Origin: Candidatus Nomurabacteria bacterium RIFCSPHIGHO2_01_FULL_37_25
Lineage (GTDB): Bacteria; Patescibacteriota; Minisyncoccia; Phycocordibacterales; UBA9973
Reading direction: 5' to 3'
Assembly: GCA_001786765.1 (NCBI GenBank)
Contig: MFTH01000010.1
Span: 1 to 34,104 of the forward strand
DNA: 34,104 bases
The notes beneath the pieces are model-generated. The model saw only the letters and a list, made by a program, of their open reading frames with translations. It was not told the origin of the DNA and did not search any database. Of the stretch, positions 19,512-28,709 are shown piece after piece (position 1 is the stretch's first letter; each line of letters starts with the position of its first letter). A program made the translations under genes and the position numbers.

Positions 19512-20108
19512 TTACTTTTTCAAAGGCTTAAACAATTCTTTTAATTCTTCCATTTTTTCTTTATTAAGTTTAGCTTCGTAAAATTTTATAATCACTTCTT
19601 TCTCATGAAAGTTTTCATGTCCATTCGTCGCTATATCGACTAGTTTATCAAAAGTTACAGGAAGTAATTTTATTTTCTCTCCGCTGTCTAGGTTTTGTTT
19701 TCCAATTTTCTTACATCCTTTTGCAATAAAAGTATATACTACCCAATCAATTTTACGGACAGGATGTTGAGCGTTCCATAAGATGAATTCTTTGGCTTCA
19801 TAACCACTTTCTTCTAAAAGTTCTCTTTTAGCCGCAGAAAGTATGTCCTCACCCTCATCTACTCTGCCACCAGCCCCTTGGATAGACGGTTCTGTTCCTG
19901 GTTGCTCTTCTTCTATAAGTATAATTTTGCCGTCATCCAACACTGGAAAAACGACGACCGTATCAGGGCGTTTTAATTTCTCAAATGTTGTTTTTGTTCC
20001 GTCAAACATTTCCTGTTCCCACTGATAAATATCAAAAACAGCGCCTTTAAAAACTCTTTTGGCATTTTCAGGAATTGGTTGCTTAGATTTTGGTCTATTT
20101 ATTTTCAT
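19512..20108 (-). CDS. NUDIX hydrolase (ADP-ribose pyrophosphatase-like)
   Basis: GAGGRVDEGEDILSAAKRELLEESGYEA matches GX5EX7REUXEEXGU. Confidence 0.9.
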   Translation of the reverse strand: MKINRPKSKQPIPENAKRVFKGAVFDIYQWEQEMFDGTKTTFEKLKRPDTVVVFPVLDDGKIILIEEEQPGTEPSIQGAGGRVDEGEDILSAAKRELLEESGYEAKEFILWNAQHPVRKIDWVVYTFIAKGCKKIGKQNLDSGEKIKLLPVTFDKLVDIATNGHENFHEKEVIIKFYEAKLNKEKMEELKELFKPLKK

Positions 20109-20177
20109 ATTATTGAAACTAGCTTACAGTTTCTTGGCGGATAAAACCCAGCAAATCCACTCAATTCTATTGTATGT

Positions 20178-20552
20178 TTATTTAAAACCTTCTTCTTCTC
20201 TTAAAAATTGTTGTGCAAGCATAAGGACTTCTCGAATTTTTTCCATCATCTCAGGAGAATTCATCTTGTATAAAATTTGTATTGCTTTATCTTTAAACGC
20301 CGCAAGAGTTGCGTCCCGCTCGTCTAAATCCTCGATCACTTTTGACAATATGTACGCTGCTTTTCCTGCGTTATTACTATTTATTCCCCCCGCATATTGT
20401 TCATCATATTGACTTAGTGCTTGCTGTAATTCTCTTTTCGCCGGAGAATTTGGATTTTGATAGAGAAATTCCCCTATCGCTTCTCGTAGAAGTAATGTAT
20501 TTTTTATTTCTTTTTGTTCCGATTCATTATTGAACGCAAGAGAAAGCTCCAT
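20178..20552 (-). CDS. Hypothetical protein, possibly the downstream part of a frameshifted ORF with 20504..20908
   Basis: Open frame, helical composition; its start overlaps the upstream ORF just after an A8 run (T8 at 20555-20562 on +). Confidence 0.5.
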   Translation of the reverse strand: MELSLAFNNESEQKEIKNTLLLREAIGEFLYQNPNSPAKRELQQALSQYDEQYAGGINSNNAGKAAYILSKVIEDLDERDATLAAFKDKAIQILYKMNSPEMMEKIREVLMLAQQFLREEEGFK

Positions 20553-20908
20553 TCTTTTTTTTCTAATTCTTTTCCATGCTCATCGTTTAATTTATAAACA
20601 GATAAATCTAAAATATTAAATATTTTATTTAATGCCGCGTTTCTGTACATAGAATTTTCGTATTCATTAAAATACTCCGTTATTTGATTTCTTGAAAGTC
20701 TCTCTCCTGATTGGAGTGTAAAGAAAGGTATGCTTTTATTCTGTAAAAAATTTTCTATATTTTGTCTATCACGACGAGTAAAAAAGATAGGTACTGCGCC
20801 AGTAAGTTTATGAAGACAATAATTAATAGTAGCCAAAGGATCTTCTGGATCAAATTTTGGATTCATCCTTTCTGGTGAAGGTATGTTGTGTTGTTCGCCT
20901 TCGAGCAT
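20504..20908 (-). CDS. Hypothetical protein
   Basis: Open frame with TATAAT exactly 6 nt upstream of ATG. Confidence 0.6.
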   Translation of the reverse strand: MLEGEQHNIPSPERMNPKFDPEDPLATINYCLHKLTGAVPIFFTRRDRQNIENFLQNKSIPFFTLQSGERLSRNQITEYFNEYENSMYRNAALNKIFNILDLSVYKLNDEHGKELEKKEWSFLLRSIMNRNKKK

Positions 20909-20915
20909 ATTTGTA

Positions 20916-21230
20916 TTATAACATAATTACTCCTTCTTTTTTAAGTAGAGCGCGTTTGGTTTTAACGCCACCCTTGCCGGAATACCCGCCAATTTTACCA
21001 TCAGAGCAGATTACACGATGACACGGAATTTTTATTGGAAATGGATTTGCCCCCACAGCATTTCCTACCGCTCGCGCCGCGCGAGGTCGCCCTATCTTTA
21101 TTGCTAATTCTTTATAAGTAATAATTTCTCCTTTTGGAATTTGGAGCAAAACCCTCCAAACCTTTTTCTGAAAATCCGTTCCTTTTAATTTTTCTATATC
21201 AACCTTTTTCATAAAAGATTTCATGTTCAT
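20916..21230 (-). CDS. ogt: Methylated-DNA-[protein]-cysteine S-methyltransferase (C-terminal domain only)
   Basis: PIKIPCHRVICSDGKIGGYSGKGGVKTKRALLKKEG. Confidence 0.93.
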   Translation of the reverse strand: MNMKSFMKKVDIEKLKGTDFQKKVWRVLLQIPKGEIITYKELAIKIGRPRAARAVGNAVGANPFPIKIPCHRVICSDGKIGGYSGKGGVKTKRALLKKEGVIML

Positions 21231-22267
21231 ATTTTTCGTGTTTCACTAAATTCTTCTGCCAGTTTTCTAAACGATCCTTTTCCTAAAATACTTTCAATAA
21301 TTCTGGCAAGGTGTAAATAATTCCCTGAAAAATTAGCTTCAGCAAACTCTTTAAAAACTTCGTCTCGACTTTTGAATTTTCCATTAGAACTTACAACTAA
21401 CTTGTCGAGAAGTTCATATAAATTTTTTCTTTCCTTATATCTTTCCATTTCTTCCAATTCTCTTTCTTTAAATAGTTCATTAAGCATTTTTGTTGCATAT
21501 TCTTGCCTTTTTTCTTCATCAGTAGAAAAAGCAAGTACCTTCTCTACTTTACTTTGTGGGTCAGTAATATATTTTAATTCTCTTTCAAACTCCCTAACTT
21601 TCTCTTCTCTTGATGTCCCAATCCTGAGATAATATGCAACGATCCAATCTTTAAACTTTCTAATAGCTTCAGCTTCTTCTTTTAAAATAGGGTCTTTACT
21701 TATTTCCTCGATAAATTTTATCGTGCATTCAGAAATAATAGCTTCTTCAAGCATGGCAAAATATTCCTTTTCTTCAATTTTTCCCTCATTAGAATTTTTT
21801 CTGTCATATTTATACATAGAAAGTCCACTTCGGTAGACATGTAAACCAACGGGCAATTTATCAATACGAGCTGACTTATATGATTTCAAATGAAATAACT
21901 CATGTCCAAAGGTACTTGCAAATAATAATTTAGATTCCCCCTTTTCAACACCAATTTTTAATCTAATGGGTCTATGAATACCTCCAGAAAATCTACCTCC
22001 TGTTATTGTTAAAATACTACCTGGTTTAAGAATATAAATATTATCAATCGGAAGTGCTTTTGGTCTACCACCATATCGTGCTACTATGTTATTAACAATA
22101 GTCTCTGATTTTTTTAAAATTTCTAAATCTTCAGGGGTTTTTTTGAGTTCATACTTCGAGAATTCTTTAATTCTTTCATCAAATAAATCTTGGAGTTTAT
22201 TAAAAGCCATATCTTTTTCTTCTTCAGTTCCACCAACTATTCTTTCGTAATGTGTTTTCCATTCCAT
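21227..22267 (-). CDS. Putative zincin-like metallopeptidase of unknown family
   Basis: HEXXH motif in FASTFGHELFHLKSY; overlaps the ogt start by 4 bp (translational coupling likely). Confidence 0.6.
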   Translation of the reverse strand: MEWKTHYERIVGGTEEEKDMAFNKLQDLFDERIKEFSKYELKKTPEDLEILKKSETIVNNIVARYGGRPKALPIDNIYILKPGSILTITGGRFSGGIHRPIRLKIGVEKGESKLLFASTFGHELFHLKSYKSARIDKLPVGLHVYRSGLSMYKYDRKNSNEGKIEEKEYFAMLEEAIISECTIKFIEEISKDPILKEEAEAIRKFKDWIVAYYLRIGTSREEKVREFERELKYITDPQSKVEKVLAFSTDEEKRQEYATKMLNELFKERELEEMERYKERKNLYELLDKLVVSSNGKFKSRDEVFKEFAEANFSGNYLHLARIIESILGKGSFRKLAEEFSETRKI

Positions 22268-22530
22268 ATACTTTATATTAACAATATATCAAATAAAATT
22301 CCAAGTATTTCATATAATTTTTTTAGTTGTGGAAAGAATTATTATTAAACCTAACCATAGTCTGAAGTAAATTTTTTAAAAGATAATTAATCCACGTCAA
22401 ACTTTTTTTACCATTTTTCTTTTTCTTTGACGATAAATTCTTTATTTGTCTTTATTTAATTTCTCAGTGACTAATTTTAAAACCATTAAAGCACGACGAG
22501 GTTATTTTAGCATTATCGGACTTATTGTAC

Positions 22531-23022
22531 TTAACTTCGACTAAGAGTTCTTTTCCGCCGTACGTACCAGTATCCGTAGAGGCAAGAGAGAACAATAACG
22601 TTTGGGATAAAGATCAATGGCTGACCCCAGGATGCTCCATCGATATAGAAATCTGAAATCGGCCACAAAAAAGGTGTTGGGAAAAAAGTAACGTCGTGTG
22701 TTGGTATATCAACTAAAATATGAAGTGGCCAAGCCAAGGTGAGTTTGGCAAAATGTTTCTTGCCGAAAAACCACAGAAACGCAAAGAATACTACGTAGAT
22801 GACAAGGCTGTGAGTGAAATCGTAGATAGTAAAGACGTATGATGGAATAGTTTCTAGGTTTGGCCGTCCTAGAGTACCTGTAGAAATTAGACTCGTTATA
22901 AAAAATGTGCCGAATGCTAAAAAATCCGGTCCTATACCAAAAAGGAATGCTGTCACATAATCTCGCCTGCTCGCGCGACCAACTGCGACACCTCCGTATA
23001 AACCATGTGAAAAGATATCCAT
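22531..23022 (-). CDS. Multi-pass membrane protein, possibly a YdjM/DUF457-like predicted hydrolase
   Basis: MDIFSHGLYGG..., FLFGIGPDFLAF, TIYDFTHSLVIY, WPLHILVDIPTHD: His/Asp-rich motifs between hydrophobic segments. Confidence 0.55.
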   Translation of the reverse strand: MDIFSHGLYGGVAVGRASRRDYVTAFLFGIGPDFLAFGTFFITSLISTGTLGRPNLETIPSYVFTIYDFTHSLVIYVVFFAFLWFFGKKHFAKLTLAWPLHILVDIPTHDVTFFPTPFLWPISDFYIDGASWGQPLIFIPNVIVLSCLYGYWYVRRKRTLSRS

Positions 23023-23087
23023 AAAATTATATTAACATTTTTCATCTTTTTTATTTTGAATTGATGCCAGCTAATCCAAAATATAAT

Positions 23088-23174
23088 CTACTTTTCCTTG
23101 TTTGCTAGGGATGGAGTTATCCAATTCAGAGAAATGGTGACTGTTTTGTTTTTTGAACCTATTCCGATTTTCAT
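23088..23174 (-). pseudogene. 5' relic of a second YjjX-like NTPase gene
   Basis: ATG...MKIGIGSKNKT is identical to the start of 24233..24766, then diverges and stops (28 aa). Upstream DNA (about 23175-23227) also resembles 24767-24825. Confidence 0.65.
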
Positions 23175-23303
23175 AAAATTACTTCATAGAAATATTAAAA
23201 ATAATTATTCATTGAGCATATTACACCAAATTTACTGGTAGTGTCTCACCCGTAAGGCTACGACCGAGGGACGCAGAGTTGGAACCTTTCTCATACCAAC
23301 GAT

Positions 23304-24114
23304 TTAATTAATAAATCCATTAACAAAAACTATTTTAACATCTTGCTCACCATGTGGATAATACAATGTTGCTGCACGATGTAAAGATGAAATTGTTTCT
23401 TTAGATAGCTTAGTTACGAATAATTGAAAAGCATTATTATCTAATGTAAATAAGCTTTTAAGTGAGTATCTATTGAAATGCTTGGTTTCTTCAAATAATT
23501 TTATAAGATCGTCAGTTTTATTTTGTAGGATATATCTATTAATCCAATCCTCTACTGAAAGATCTTCTGGTGCTATATTGAGTACTGTAAAAAATCTTAT
23601 ATCTGAGACTTTATATTTTTCTTTCAGTATTTTTTCTGAATATTTAATTGTTGCACCACTTACAATTGAGTCATCAATAAATATAATATTTTTATCTGAG
23701 ATATCTCGTTCAGGTTCAATAAAAGCATCCATTGAGTCAAATATATCTCTCCTTGATTCAATAGAATTAATTTTCGAATAATCACTCGTTTTATTGTTAT
23801 AGTTTGTGGTGTATAGATTAATTACATCAATATTTAATTCCTTACCAACAAGATTTATAAGTTCAACAGAAGGTGGGGGAATTTTACTAAAAGGAGGAGT
23901 TACTAAAACAAAGTTCTTATTATTTAAAATAATCGACTCTCCACATTTATTCTTAATAAGCTCTATTAAAATACGCGAAAAATATCTTGTGTCCTCGTAC
24001 GAACCATACTTTATAACGAGAATACTTTTCTACGAGCATGGTCATTTTTTCGTCTACTTCTTTATTGGAAATTAAAAAAATAGATTCAACAGAATTTTTA
24101 TCAAAAGCAGGCAT
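23304..24114 (-). pseudogene. Phosphoribosyltransferase-like gene interrupted by a single-base frameshift
   Basis: Downstream frame has PRTase motif NIIFIDDSIVSGATI. It stays open upstream into VIKYGSYEDTRYFSRILIELIKNKCGES..., and the N-terminus MPAFDKNSVESIFLISNKEVDEKMTMLVE lies in another frame. One A fewer in the AAAA (TTTT 24026-24029 on +) restores about 269 aa. Confidence 0.6.
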
Positions 24115-24232
24115 GAATTTATATTAAATTTATTTGCTGGATGTTCTTCATATATTCAGAATCGTTGATGTGATGTGAAGCCGTTCGGCTCTAAGAGTCT
24201 CAGGCTCGAAGAGTTAGAACTAGCCTAATGAG

Positions 24233-24766
24233 TTAATAATGCTCTGGATTCTCCAAATGCATTAATGCCATCACAACAGCAGTTTTGTTGTATTCTGTTC
24301 TATTTGTACGACCTTTCGTCATGATACCAACCAAACCCTCGTGCTCTCCTAGCTTTTCATGATTAGAAAGTCCTATAGCTTTCATTGCTTGACTACCGTC
24401 CATGCCTTTATTAAAGATTGCGTCTATTACTTTCTTTGGCCACTCACATCCTTGCGAAAGTCCCATGTGAATTTGTTTACCATCATAAATAGCACACACT
24501 AAAACTTCCATGTATCCTGATTTAGTTTGTGGAACTGCCATCAATCCACTCTCAAGTCCAAATCCATAATCATTACCCATGTATGCCTGCTTAGCTCTAT
24601 CGACAGCTCCTGTAACTGTTTCATTAATACTTTTAGGATGACCAAACTCTTCAATTTTTACATCAACACTAAAAACTTCAGCTCCGTTGAACATGGGATA
24701 ATCTTTCAGTAAATCTCCAACTGCATTTATTTTTGTTTTGTTTTTTGAACCTATTCCGATTTTCAT
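24233..24766 (-). CDS. Inosine/xanthosine triphosphatase (YjjX/DUF84-like)
   Basis: MKIGIGSKNKTKINAV, AVDRAKQAY, DYGFGLESGL, GMDGSQAMKAIG, GLVGIMTKGRTNRTEY. Confidence 0.85.
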   Translation of the reverse strand: MKIGIGSKNKTKINAVGDLLKDYPMFNGAEVFSVDVKIEEFGHPKSINETVTGAVDRAKQAYMGNDYGFGLESGLMAVPQTKSGYMEVLVCAIYDGKQIHMGLSQGCEWPKKVIDAIFNKGMDGSQAMKAIGLSNHEKLGEHEGLVGIMTKGRTNRTEYNKTAVVMALMHLENPEHY

Positions 24767-24872
24767 AAAATTACTTCAGAGAAATATAAAAAAATAATTT
24801 TTTTCATTAAATACATTATACCAAATTCTTTAGTTAACCTTCAAGGGTGAGAGTCTGGGGTGAAATTGGAAA

Positions 24873-25523
24873 CTATTTAGGAACTTCTGTCTCTCCATAA
24901 ATTGCCTCATTTTGATCTAGCTCTGCCGCCCATTTTTGATTTTTATAATCAAAATGCCACCATTCATCTTTATCCCCTGAAAAACCTGCTGACAACATAG
25001 CTTCCCGAAGAATCTTCCTGTTATTCCTCACAATTTCATTTTTATAATTTTTTTCAAAATAAAGCGATGACGCTTCAGGCCCAAAATAATCAAAAGCTGT
25101 GCCCATATCTAATTCTTTACCTTCTTGGTCTATCAAAGTTAAATCTACAGCTGCCCCGGTTGCATGCGGAGGTACACGATTTGAGTTATTAGGGACACTT
25201 GCAAATGTGCCAACTTCTATTTTTAATTTTTCTTCATCCCAATCTGGATGAGCCTCACTTAGCTCTTTCCAAAATTTATCATATATTGTTTTTTGCACAG
25301 AACGCGAACGAAAACCATCCCAAATTTTAAATTTATATTCCCCTAATTTTTCTTGTGTTTGTAATAACTTATCTGCAACGGATTTGCGTAAAAACATTTT
25401 TGAATCATTGGAGAGCCCCTTATTAAAATACATAGGCTCAAGCACAAAATCGTATTCACTTAAATTTACTAGCTGTTCACCGCATTCATTAACAGGTATA
25501 TCTTCAAATTTTATTAAAGTCAT
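24873..25523 (-). CDS. D-alanyl-D-alanine dipeptidase (VanX family)
   Basis: WDGFRSRSVQKTIYDKFW; PPHATGAAVDLTLID (HxxxxxxD); EWWHFDY. Confidence 0.9.
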   Translation of the reverse strand: MTLIKFEDIPVNECGEQLVNLSEYDFVLEPMYFNKGLSNDSKMFLRKSVADKLLQTQEKLGEYKFKIWDGFRSRSVQKTIYDKFWKELSEAHPDWDEEKLKIEVGTFASVPNNSNRVPPHATGAAVDLTLIDQEGKELDMGTAFDYFGPEASSLYFEKNYKNEIVRNNRKILREAMLSAGFSGDKDEWWHFDYKNQKWAAELDQNEAIYGETEVPK

Positions 25524-25535
25524 ATAAAGATTATA

Positions 25536-25901
25536 TCAAATTTGCGAGCTGGGTGTTTGATACAAATTGGAATAATCAAACCATTCCATCTTTTCTATTT
25601 CTGCGCTTGGATTTAATTCACCTAAATATTTTGCCTGATAACAAGTCATTCTAACGATGGTACCTTCAGGCTTTCCGTGTACTTGAGCCTCAAAAATTCC
25701 ATAGTAAGCAATGGTAGATAAGTCAATATCTATACTTAATTCTTCCTTTACTTCTCGAGTAAGAGCTTGTTCATCACTTTCTCCAGCATCACGCTTGCCA
25801 CCCGGAATATACCAAGTATCTTTTCCTCTACTTTTTGTTTCCAAAACTTTTCTATCTTTGAGTTCAATAAAAGCCAATTTATCAATATATGTTTTTCCCA
25901 T
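25536..25901 (-). CDS. NUDIX hydrolase
   Basis: YIPGGKRDAGESDEQALTREVKEELSIDI. Confidence 0.9.
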   Translation of the reverse strand: MGKTYIDKLAFIELKDRKVLETKSRGKDTWYIPGGKRDAGESDEQALTREVKEELSIDIDLSTIAYYGIFEAQVHGKPEGTIVRMTCYQAKYLGELNPSAEIEKMEWFDYSNLYQTPSSQI

Positions 25902-25964
25902 ATTTTTATTATATCAAACTTACGAGCTGGCTGTACGGGATTGTATCTGAAGGAAATTAGTTAA

Positions 25965-26477
25965 TTAAACTAAATAGTTAAGTCCTAGTTCTATTTGTAT
26001 TTTAGCTTCTAATGCTCTTTCCATTAATCTGTCTCCTACTATCCCCCAATCAAAATACTGTTTATAATCCTTTGGATCAATTAATTTTATTTCAGTAACA
26101 TCTCCATCGGGATCATTTACAAAATCTCCATATGGTTCAACTATACAAACAGACCTTGTTTGAGATACAGTTCTTTCAGGTTCAAATATATCTTGAATGC
26201 CTATAAATCTCTGCTTAATTACTTTCATATTTGTTTCTTCTTTTATTTCTCTTTTTACTGCATCTCTTGCTTCTTCTCCTTTTTCTACGCCACCACCTGG
26301 TGGCCCCCAATAACCTTTTGATTCTGCATACACAACAACTAATTTATCTTTGCAAAAACAATACATATGTACACCAGAAATATTTTTTTCTTCAAAATCA
26401 AGCTCACTTTCAACGTCTTTGTAAAGAACATTCAAAATTTGTCCATAACTATTTTTAAGAGTTGATTTTATTTCCAT
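25965..26477 (-). CDS. NUDIX hydrolase
   Basis: WGPPGGGVEKGEEARDAVKREIKEETNMKV. Confidence 0.9.
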   Translation of the reverse strand: MEIKSTLKNSYGQILNVLYKDVESELDFEEKNISGVHMYCFCKDKLVVVYAESKGYWGPPGGGVEKGEEARDAVKREIKEETNMKVIKQRFIGIQDIFEPERTVSQTRSVCIVEPYGDFVNDPDGDVTEIKLIDPKDYKQYFDWGIVGDRLMERALEAKIQIELGLNYLV

Positions 26478-26573
26478 GTTGTTAGTATATCAGAAAAACA
26501 GACTTGGATGAGTAGACGGAAATATGTGGAAACTTTAATTTAAACAAAAGTAGAGACCAGCAACTATTACTAT

Positions 26574-26660
26574 CTAGAGTAATTGCAAATTTTTCCCAGT
26601 TTCATCTAGAATTAAACCCTTAGTGTTTACTCTGTAAAATGTTTTTGGAATATTATCCAT
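26574..26660 (-). pseudogene. Truncated NUDIX hydrolase 5' relic
   Basis: MDNIPKTFYRVNTKGLILDETGKNLQLL*: NUDIX-like first beta strands, then stop before any Nudix box; an intact TTGATATAAT promoter lies 6 nt upstream. Confidence 0.55.
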
Positions 26661-26730
26661 AATTTTATTATATCAATTATCTAGTTTTTCATCAAAATTT
26701 ATGCTATAAATTAAGTGTTTAAAAAGATAT

Positions 26731-26801
26731 TGGGAGATCGTCTAACGGTAGGACAGCGGCCTTTGAAGCCGTGAATCTTGGTTCGATTCCAAGTCTCCCA
26801 G
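26731..26801 (+). tRNA. tRNA-Gln (anticodon TTG)
   Basis: Acceptor TGGGAGA/TCTCCCA, anticodon arm GCGGC-CTTTGAA-GCCGT, T arm CTTGG-TTCGATT-CCAAG; 3' CCA not fully encoded (GCAG). Confidence 0.93.
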
Positions 26802-26847
26802 CAGTGCTATGCTGAGTCAAGTGACTGATACGCATAGGAAAATTATA

Positions 26848-27495
26848 ATGGAATTATCACCTGTAGAAATTCATAAAGAAATACAAAAGACCCCCTTATA
26901 TCAGCAAGAGGATCTATTTAAACACTATGAAGGTATCGACATAAAAGGTATAGGTTCTTTACTCTCCATAAATTTAGATAATATCGCTAGTTCTTTTTTC
27001 AAAGAAGACAAACTTGAAAATGGTGTGTATGTGGAGATGCTAACTTACGATAAAGAAACTGATTCACTATGGTATCCCACTATCTGTTGTTATGCAGATT
27101 TAAATAAATATCCTGAATTAAAATTTAAGAAAAACAAGCAGAAAATTTTATTTACGGGTAAATTAAAAAAAGTTTATTCAAATGCTATTTATGTAATTAA
27201 CCCAGAATTTAATTTTGAAAATGCAACACCTGATTCAAAACAACTAATAAAAGATGATGAAAAAACAGAATCAAACCAAGCACTTAACAGGAAGATTCAT
27301 ATAGAGAAATTAGAAATTATTAATGGTGATAAAGTTAACAAAAATAAAATAGAACAGCATGGTAAAAAAAACAAGGCTTCGATAAAAAATGGTGACAGTG
27401 AGAGTTTTTTAAGTAAATTTTTTTGGCATGCTATAGCAGCAGTATTTGGACTAATAGTTATTTACGTTGCTTTTCGGTTGGGCTTTAATAATTAA
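26848..27495 (+). CDS. Hypothetical protein with one C-terminal transmembrane helix
   Basis: Track ORF 26809..27495; MELSPVEIHKEI at 26848 looks the more likely start. C-terminal FFWHAIAAVFGLIVIYVAFRLGF. Confidence 0.6.
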   Translation: MELSPVEIHKEIQKTPLYQQEDLFKHYEGIDIKGIGSLLSINLDNIASSFFKEDKLENGVYVEMLTYDKETDSLWYPTICCYADLNKYPELKFKKNKQKILFTGKLKKVYSNAIYVINPEFNFENATPDSKQLIKDDEKTESNQALNRKIHIEKLEIINGDKVNKNKIEQHGKKNKASIKNGDSESFLSKFFWHAIAAVFGLIVIYVAFRLGFNN

Positions 27496-27593
27496 CCTGA
27501 TTGAGACACCTCAATTTGGTATACTAAAAGTCGTCAAAGAACGCTTGTGGGGTCTCACAGGGTAAGGTTCTAGACTGAGTCAGCCAGCCAAGT

Positions 27594-28643
27594 TTATTCT
27601 TTACCTAAAATCTTCACCAACGCAAGCTCTAATGGCAATTCAGCAATAAACGCATTGTCTATATTTTGATACATTTCAAGCAAGATTACGAGCGCGGAAG
27701 AACGGAGCATGCCCGCTTTATCTTCTTTTACTAAAAATTTCAAGAACTCTAAATCAGCTTCCGACAAATCCCCCGCTATCATATCTTGAGTTTTCGGCGC
27801 ATAGCGCAAGATCATTGCCATGCGGAATTTTTGAATTATAAGTTTGAAATATAATTTCATATCCAAATTTGCTTCGGACGCATTCTGCGCGGCTTGCATA
27901 CCTTTTTCTATATTTTTTTCTGCGATAGCAGAGATAAAATCATTCACCAGAGTTGTCCTTGGCGCGCCTGTTATCGTCTCTACATCTTCCCTTTTGATTT
28001 TCTTACTCTTATTGTCTTTTCTGATAAAGTTTATAACTTTTTGGAGTTCACCAAGCCCGTCACGAAACGATCCGTCTGCTAAAATAGCTAAAAGTTCCGC
28101 TCCGCTTTTATCCAACTCATATCCTTCTTCTTTGGCGACATATAAAATTATATTTCTAAGCATTGCTTCGGACGCCTTTTTGAAAGTAAAAACCTGACAG
28201 CGAGAAATAATTGTTTCGGGAACTTTATGGAGTTCAGTCGTGGCTAGAATAAAAATAACATGTTTGGGCGGTTCTTCTAGGGTTTTCAGTAATGCGCCCC
28301 AAGCGTCTTTGGAAAGCATATGCACTTCATCAATTATGTAGATTTTATATTTTGAATCAAAAGGCAAAACTCGCGTGCCGTCGCGAAGAAGTTTTATGTC
28401 CTCGATGCCTCTGTTAGAAGCCGCGTCTATCTCGTAAAGATCGTTCGGGCTTACTCCGATACTTGTCGCAAAAATTCTAGCGACGGAAGTTTTACCGGTG
28501 CCGCGCGAACCCACAAAAAGGTAAGCGTGAGAGACTTTATTTGTCTCTACGGAACTTTCTAGAACTTTCACAATATGGTCTTGCCCTAAGACTTCTTTGA
28601 AACTTTTAGGCCTGTATTTACGATATAAAGCTAAATCGTGCAT
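27594..28643 (-). CDS. dnaX: DNA polymerase III gamma/tau-like subunit, short and without the zinc module
   Basis: LALYRKYRPKSFKEVLGQDHI, GSRGTGKTSVARIFA, YEIDAASNRGIEDIK, IIDEVHMLSKDAWGALLKTLEEPP. Confidence 0.95.
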   Translation of the reverse strand: MHDLALYRKYRPKSFKEVLGQDHIVKVLESSVETNKVSHAYLFVGSRGTGKTSVARIFATSIGVSPNDLYEIDAASNRGIEDIKLLRDGTRVLPFDSKYKIYIIDEVHMLSKDAWGALLKTLEEPPKHVIFILATTELHKVPETIISRCQVFTFKKASEAMLRNIILYVAKEEGYELDKSGAELLAILADGSFRDGLGELQKVINFIRKDNKSKKIKREDVETITGAPRTTLVNDFISAIAEKNIEKGMQAAQNASEANLDMKLYFKLIIQKFRMAMILRYAPKTQDMIAGDLSEADLEFLKFLVKEDKAGMLRSSALVILLEMYQNIDNAFIAELPLELALVKILGKE

Positions 28644-28709
28644 ATAAACATACTATCAAATTTTATTTAAAAATTCTAGAAGAAAAGAATAAGAAGCTTA
28701 AAGTATCTT

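Noticed and set aside
26809-26847. Start of the hypothetical protein at 26809
   Set aside because: It begins only 8 bp after the tRNA and encodes an unconvincing N-terminus (MLSQVTDTHRKII); the internal MELSPVEIHKEI at 26848 is preferred, though unproven.
27500-27515. ATTGAG-acac-CTCAAT hairpin as terminator after 26848..27495
   Set aside because: Short stem without a proper T tract; too weak to call.
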